From NCBI GenBank assembly GCA_036873755.1, contig JAVTVY010033741.1, forward strand, positions 62,001-126,000: a stretch of 64,000 bases of DNA, written 5' to 3'. How positions within the stretch are numbered: position 1 is the first letter of the stretch; every line of letters begins with the position of its first letter. The translations under genes were made by a program, and so were the position numbers. Source of the DNA: Hanleya hanleyi. Taxonomy: Eukaryota > Mollusca > Polyplacophora > Lepidopleurida > Hanleyidae. Under the pieces are notes generated by a model. That model was not told where the DNA came from, made no database searches, and saw nothing but the letters and a program-made list of their open reading frames with translations. Below, piece by piece: positions 59,469 through 64,000 of this stretch.

Positions 59469-60525
59469 CCGCTCGCGGCTATATTTAGGGTTCCATGCCA
59501 GTATGGCTGGAAACCTATTGTTTTTGCTATTATTATTATTATTATTATTATTATTTTTCTTCCGCCAAATTTTGTGCGAGTCGCCCAGTCAACACCGCCT
59601 CACCGTTGGAGCTGAAACTTCATAGGGTGATTGGCCCACATGGGATCTAGTGAACCATTACAACCTAGCTTTAATAGTTTTTCCGCCCCGCAATTCTCAA
59701 ATGTAGCTCACCCAAATTTGCGAAATGACAGATTTTTCTTCAGTGGTAACTATATGTAGATTAGATGTAAAAGGTAGCAATGACGTCATTTGCAGCAAAG
59801 GTAGGTCTTTGAACACCGCAAGTTAATTCCGGTTCGGACGTTATGACCGTCGAAAGACACCAGACAGTGAAAGGCGGGGATATTCTAACCTGTAAGCGTG
59901 ATAAACATTAAGGATTCGCACTGGGTTTTTTTCATCAAGTTTTAACATTTACTTTGTCAAAAATAAACGTGCAATAGATATCGAATGGGAGAAGATTTTC
60001 ACAATGCGCTCAATTAAAGATTATATATATTTACATGTGGCAAAAGTTTTCTGGTGATTGTGGGGAAGAAAGATATAATTGCACGTTCCTAAATTAAACT
60101 AATACTACAAATTCACTTAGACATATAAAGAATACAAGAGCATAACCTTTTCAAAAATGCGAATACATCACACAAGCAAAAGACTCACATAGAAACAAAT
60201 ATCCTACTTTTATAACTTTTTCATTTCCATTCATGTCTGAATTATCTCTCTTCCTTCGCATCTGTTGCTATCGCGTTTTCTAATTGGACGTCAACCATCT
60301 CAACCTTGATAATCGTCGGTCATTTCCACAACAACTGGAATTTCGACATATTGTTCAATATGCATCAGCACAGTGGTCAAAACTTGTTTTGTTTAGAATT
60401 CTAAATCATAACTTTATTATTAGAGTGCCAAGCCGTATGGTTTCCGGCTCCAGTGTTGTAGCTCCATTGCCTGCAATGGCGCATGGAACCCGATGATTGC
60501 AGCTTGCTGCTATATTTTTCTTTTG
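59469..60525. repeat. (ATT)n-anchored repeat element, copy 3, with AT-rich interior
   Basis: The left edge repeats the hairpin and linker of copy 1 (agggttccatgccagtatgg, then (ATT)n and ttcttccgccaaattttgtg, about 59488-59580). After gtgattggcccacatgggat there is a deletion relative to copy 2, and the sequence rejoins at the part with tagattagatgtaaaaggta. An AT-rich stretch without genes (about 59820-60460) follows. attgcagcttgctgctatat at about 60496-60515 corresponds to the gccgctcgcggctatattta end of the other copies. Confidence 0.55.
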
Positions 60526-60544
60526 TTACTTTCATTATGAGTGT

Positions 60545-60630
60545 AGGGATGTGCAGGGGCCCGGCCTCGGGGACAACTTGTCCACCAGCAGAATCCCGGC
60601 ATACACGGAATAAAAATACAAGCGTCTAGT
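60545..60630 (-). repeat. diverged copy of the satellite GC-rich box
   Basis: ggcctcggggacaacttgtc and ccaccagcagaatcccggca parallel the satellite box at, for example, 43345-43385 (ggcctcggggacgaaacgtc, ccaccagcagaatctcgcca). It lies directly next to the 3' end of a Naiad fragment (complement of tacaagcgtc at 60631), in the same relative order as in each 509-bp unit. Confidence 0.7.
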
Positions 60631-61421
60631 ACGTCACTCATAATTCAGCCGTCGTCCATTAAAGAATATCCGCGTCCATAATCCAAAGACCTATTCCATA
60701 TTCCATATAACAGTATTAGCTCCAAATTCAAAAAGACAATCATAGTATACATAAACATAGGCTAGTTTCCTAAAAGAGAGAAGCGATCAACAGTTTTCAA
60801 TGATGTCAACAAGACATCATGATGTTCCAAAAATATAAAATCCGTATCAGTATTCTTAATCCATAATAATCGTTGTAAAGTCGTCATCTAGAGAATGATG
60901 TATCTCAGTCACGCTTTGATTGTGACTGTTCATATGAGCATCATGAGGATCTTGAAGTATATGGGTTCATACGGTCCCTAGCCCCGGGTTAAACGGAATT
61001 ACACACAACTTACGAAATGTAACGCCATAGATCTTGCACGCTACGCTAGTATTTTGCTATCAGCATGCGATATGTATCGTCAAATTTGAGAAACTTTGAG
61101 TGGAGGCACTTGGTGGAATAGCCCTGTTTTATAAGTTTCTGCAACAATGTTTTGTGACGTTGATTGAAATCGACACATTTAACACAGGATCTAGCAAATG
61201 CTACTAGGCGAGATATGTATACGCCATATCCAGGTCCCACTGGAATATTACTGTCCAGGAAGGGATAGTTTACGATGTCGAAATTATAATCATCTCTTTT
61301 GTCATAAAGTCGACGTGAGAGAATGCCCGCTTCATCTTTTTAGAGATATAGATCTAATTATGATGTGCCTGTAGGGCTGTCTGTACTTTCCTTCAAATCC
61401 AGTGAAGGTGGATATATATCT
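60631..61421 (-). mobile_element. Naiad PLE 3' fragment (copy E)
   Basis: Minus strand. The 5' breakpoint at about 61421 falls in the RT C-terminal part (coding for a diverged YPPSLDLKE region), and the 3' end gacgcttgta is at 60631. The open part 61240-61046 has YGVYISRLVAFARSCVKC. Frame breaks near 61260 and 61350 show it is not coding. It is truncated at nearly the same place as copy B. Confidence 0.85.
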
Positions 61422-62440
61422 CTTGACGTTCCCATCAGGTTAAACTTATTTCCCATCAGGTTAAACATTGTCCACTGGACCAGTATGGACCTAACATGGC
61501 TTGACCTACCTGAACTTTTCAAAAAATTTCACCGCATGGCTTCGAGACCCCTCCCATCGTGTTCTACATCGCGAGATGAAGACGAGAGATCCTGAAGGAT
61601 CTTGGCGCCCACCATTGTCCGATAATTGTAAGCTAATGACCAGAGGATATTTTTGTCCATTGTTACTAAGAACAAACGATTGATTTGTAATTTGGTTTAC
61701 AGAATTTCGAATCTGAGCGAAAAAGATCGGAAAAGGGAGACTGAAAAACACCAAGATATAATCTAAGTTTCAGGAGTTTCAAGATTTCTAGAAACTGTAC
61801 TTATGTCGGTTGTTATAATACAAGAGAATTGAGCAAAGTTAGTCTGAAAGTGAATGTACGGAGGATCCTTCGCCTTTGTTTTGTAGTATTTTTTTATTTA
61901 TTTTTTTTGCACGTGACCAATCTCTTTGACACTTTGGCATGAGCTATGAAACATACTTAAGATTTTATAATTAGGAACAAATGCTAATTCTGTTCTGTTT
62001 ACTGGGCTAGTTTGAGATATCTCTTTAAAGATACCATGCTCGAAAATAGTAAGATGGTACAATACTTAATACTGAAGGGATCCGATCCGCGCAGTAATGT
62101 TGAAACTTCGAAAGTGCCTGAATCCTGATTATCTCCTTTGGATCGAAACATGCAGTAGTCTACAGTTGTCGAGTTGTGACATTGAGTCACAAGAGTGACG
62201 TCCCTTCATGTAGCCGACCCGCCGGCAGACGAAAGGGTGGAGCAGTTCACTTGCCACTGCATGGACTGAAGAAAACTGATTTAAAATTTGAAGAAATACA
62301 TTTTAATTCCGAATTATTTGAACTCCTTGATATGGAGGGTGAAGGTATGGATATTCTCTATAGTCAATATATAGAATATGCCCCACCGTTTCATCTGCCG
62401 ACTCTTGTGATGCAATGTCACAACTCGAGAATACTGTATT
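61422..62440. other. unique sequence, no recognised gene
   Basis: It starts with a short direct repeat, cccatcaggttaaac at about 61430 and 61453. 61508-61578 resembles 54345-54410 in the same orientation (aacttttcaaaaa..tttc, catggc.tcgagacccc, atgaaga). Short frames at 61365-61754 and 62176-62442 have no recognisable family. Confidence 0.4.
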
Positions 62441-64000
62441 AATTTGAAGCGTAACTTGGATTTTCGAATTCGATCAAAAAAGGTATCTTGCACTACTAGG
62501 CCCCATGTGGGAACTGTGTATCAAATTTCAGAAATATCCATGAAATATTTCCTGAGAATTCACGATAACAATGTTTCAAGGGGAAATTCAAGATGGCCGC
62601 CTTGTGGCCATATTGGATTTTCGAATCGGACCAAAAAAGGTATGTTGCACAACTAGACCCCAAGGGGAACCTGTGTACCAAATGTGAGAAAGATCCATGC
62701 AGTAGTTCCTGAGAAATCGCGATAACAAGGTTTCGTGGGGAAATCCAAGATGGCTGCCTTGTGGTCATATTGGATTTTCGATTCGGACCGAAAAAGGTAT
62801 CTTGCACAACTAGACCCTAAGGGGAACCTGTGTACCAAATTTGAAAAAAGATCCATGCAGTACTTCCTGAGAAATGACGATAAAGTTTCATGAGGAAATT
62901 CAAGATGGCTGCCTGGTGGCCATATTGGATTTTCGAATCGGACCAGAAAAGGTATCTTGCACAACTAGACCCCAAGGGGAACCTGTGGACCAAATTCGAG
63001 AAAGACCCATGCAGTAGTGCCTGAGAAATCGCGATAACAGGGTTTCATGGGGAAATCCAAGATGGCTGCCTGGTGGCCATATTGGATTTTCGAATAGGAC
63101 CAGAAAAGGTATCTTGCACAACTAGACCCGAAAGGGAACCGGTGTACCAAATTTGAGAAAGATCCATGCCGTAGTTCCTGAGAAATCACGATAACAAGGT
63201 TTCATGGAGAAATCCAAGATGGCTGCCTGGTGGCCATTTTGGATTTTCCAATCGGACCTAAAAAGGTATCTTGCACAACTAGACCCCAAGGGGAACCTGT
63301 GTACCAAACTTGAGAAAGATCCATGGAGTAGTTCCTGAGAAACCGCGATAACAAGGTTTCATGGGGAAATCCAAGATGGCTGCCTGGTGGCCATATTGAA
63401 TTTTCGAATCGGACCAGAAAAGGTACCTTGCACAACTAGATCCCAAGGGGAACCGGTGTACCAAATTTGAGAAAGATCCATGCAGTACTTCCTGAGAAAT
63501 CGCGATAACAAGGTTTCATGGGGAAACCCAAGATGATTGGCTGGTGGCCATATTGGATTTTCGAATCGGACCTAAAAAGGTATCTTGCACAACTAGACCC
63601 CAAGGGGAACCTGTGTACGAAATTTGAGAAAGATCCATGCAGTACTTCCTGAGAAATGACGATAAAGTTTCATGGGGAAATCCAAGATGGCTGCCTGGTG
63701 GCCATATTGGATTTTCGAATCGGACCAAAAAGGTATCTTGCACAACTAGACCCGAAAGGGAACCTGTGTACCAAATTTGAGAAAGATCCATGCAGTAGTT
63801 CCTGAGAAATCACGATAACAAGGTTTCATGGAGAAATCCAAGATGGCTGCCTGGTGGCCATATTGGATTTTCAAATCGGACCAAAAAGGGTATCTTGCAC
63901 AACTAGACCCCAAGGGGAACCCCAAGGCTGCCTTCATGGGGAAACCTGTGTACCAAATTTGAGAAAGATCCATGCAGTACTTCCTGAGAAATCGCGATAA
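62441..64000. repeat. 157-bp tandem repeat array
   Basis: The string caagatggctgcctggtggc and its neighbours recur at 62589, 62746, 62901, 63058, 63215, 63372, 63529, 63683 and 63839, a period of 154-157 bp. Each unit also contains tattggattttcgaatcgga, tatcttgcacaactagaccc and ccatgcagtagttcctgaga. The last copy has a short insertion near 63920. The minus-strand frames in it, repeating RYLFWSDSKIQYGHQAAI-like strings, come from the repeat. The array continues past the right edge. Confidence 0.92.

Noticed and set aside
62496..63973. Overlapping minus-strand ORFs of 60-103 codons
   Set aside because: All repeat the same strings because they lie in the 157-bp tandem array.

Overview
This is a piece of a eukaryotic nuclear genome, almost certainly from an invertebrate animal. 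The evidence is a relic Polinton/Maverick (adintovirus-type) DNA transposon, several Naiad-type Penelope-like retroelements with the GIY-YIG endonuclease ahead of the reverse transcriptase, very long satellite arrays, TATA boxes and AATAAA signals, and no host gene that I recognise. A marine invertebrate such as a mollusc would fit, but the sequence does not fix the species.

Layout. 1-32134 is one continuous 38-bp minisatellite that runs off the left edge and carries higher-order duplications of roughly 5-7 kb. 32135-32290 is a short degenerate repeat. About 32369 to 54407 is the Polinton relic. Left to right on the + strand it holds a possible gene-end remnant, a RING-finger protein with in-frame stops, a Gln-rich minus-strand ORF, a duplicated AT-rich block, a three-repeat protein with two frameshifts, the retroviral-type integrase with a chromodomain, a small membrane protein, the packaging ATPase, a small basic protein and a hypothetical protein. 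The protein-primed family B DNA polymerase lies on the minus strand, starting at 53545 and ending at 40485. No major capsid, penton or protease gene is visible.

The Polinton has been invaded repeatedly. A Naiad fragment splits the hypothetical gene (about 38920-39777). A nearly complete Naiad sits between the polymerase N-terminal and middle pieces (about 49138-52137). A 13-14-copy array of a 509-bp unit separates the middle and C-terminal pieces (41334-48649) and replaces the segment expected to hold polymerase motif A. The 509-bp unit itself contains, on the minus strand, a divergent copy of the Naiad 3' untranslated region, so the array appears to be a retroelement-derived satellite. A further 3'-end Naiad fragment lies inside one of its units.

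54408-56236 is a minus-strand Naiad carrying the endonuclease and linker but no RT core, and it contains two short Naiad 3'-end snippets in the opposite orientation. 56237-60525 is a head-to-tail series of about three repeats, each beginning with an (ATT)n tract and carrying CAAGATGGCCGCC-like motifs. 60631-61421 is another minus-strand Naiad fragment. From about 62440 to the right edge is a 157-bp tandem array.

Most Polinton genes carry stops, frameshifts or changed catalytic residues, including Val where the first integrase Asp is expected and Pro after the Walker A Lys. The copy looks inactive. A tRNA-Leu 5' half flanked by 9-bp direct repeats lies just beyond the polymerase stop codon.
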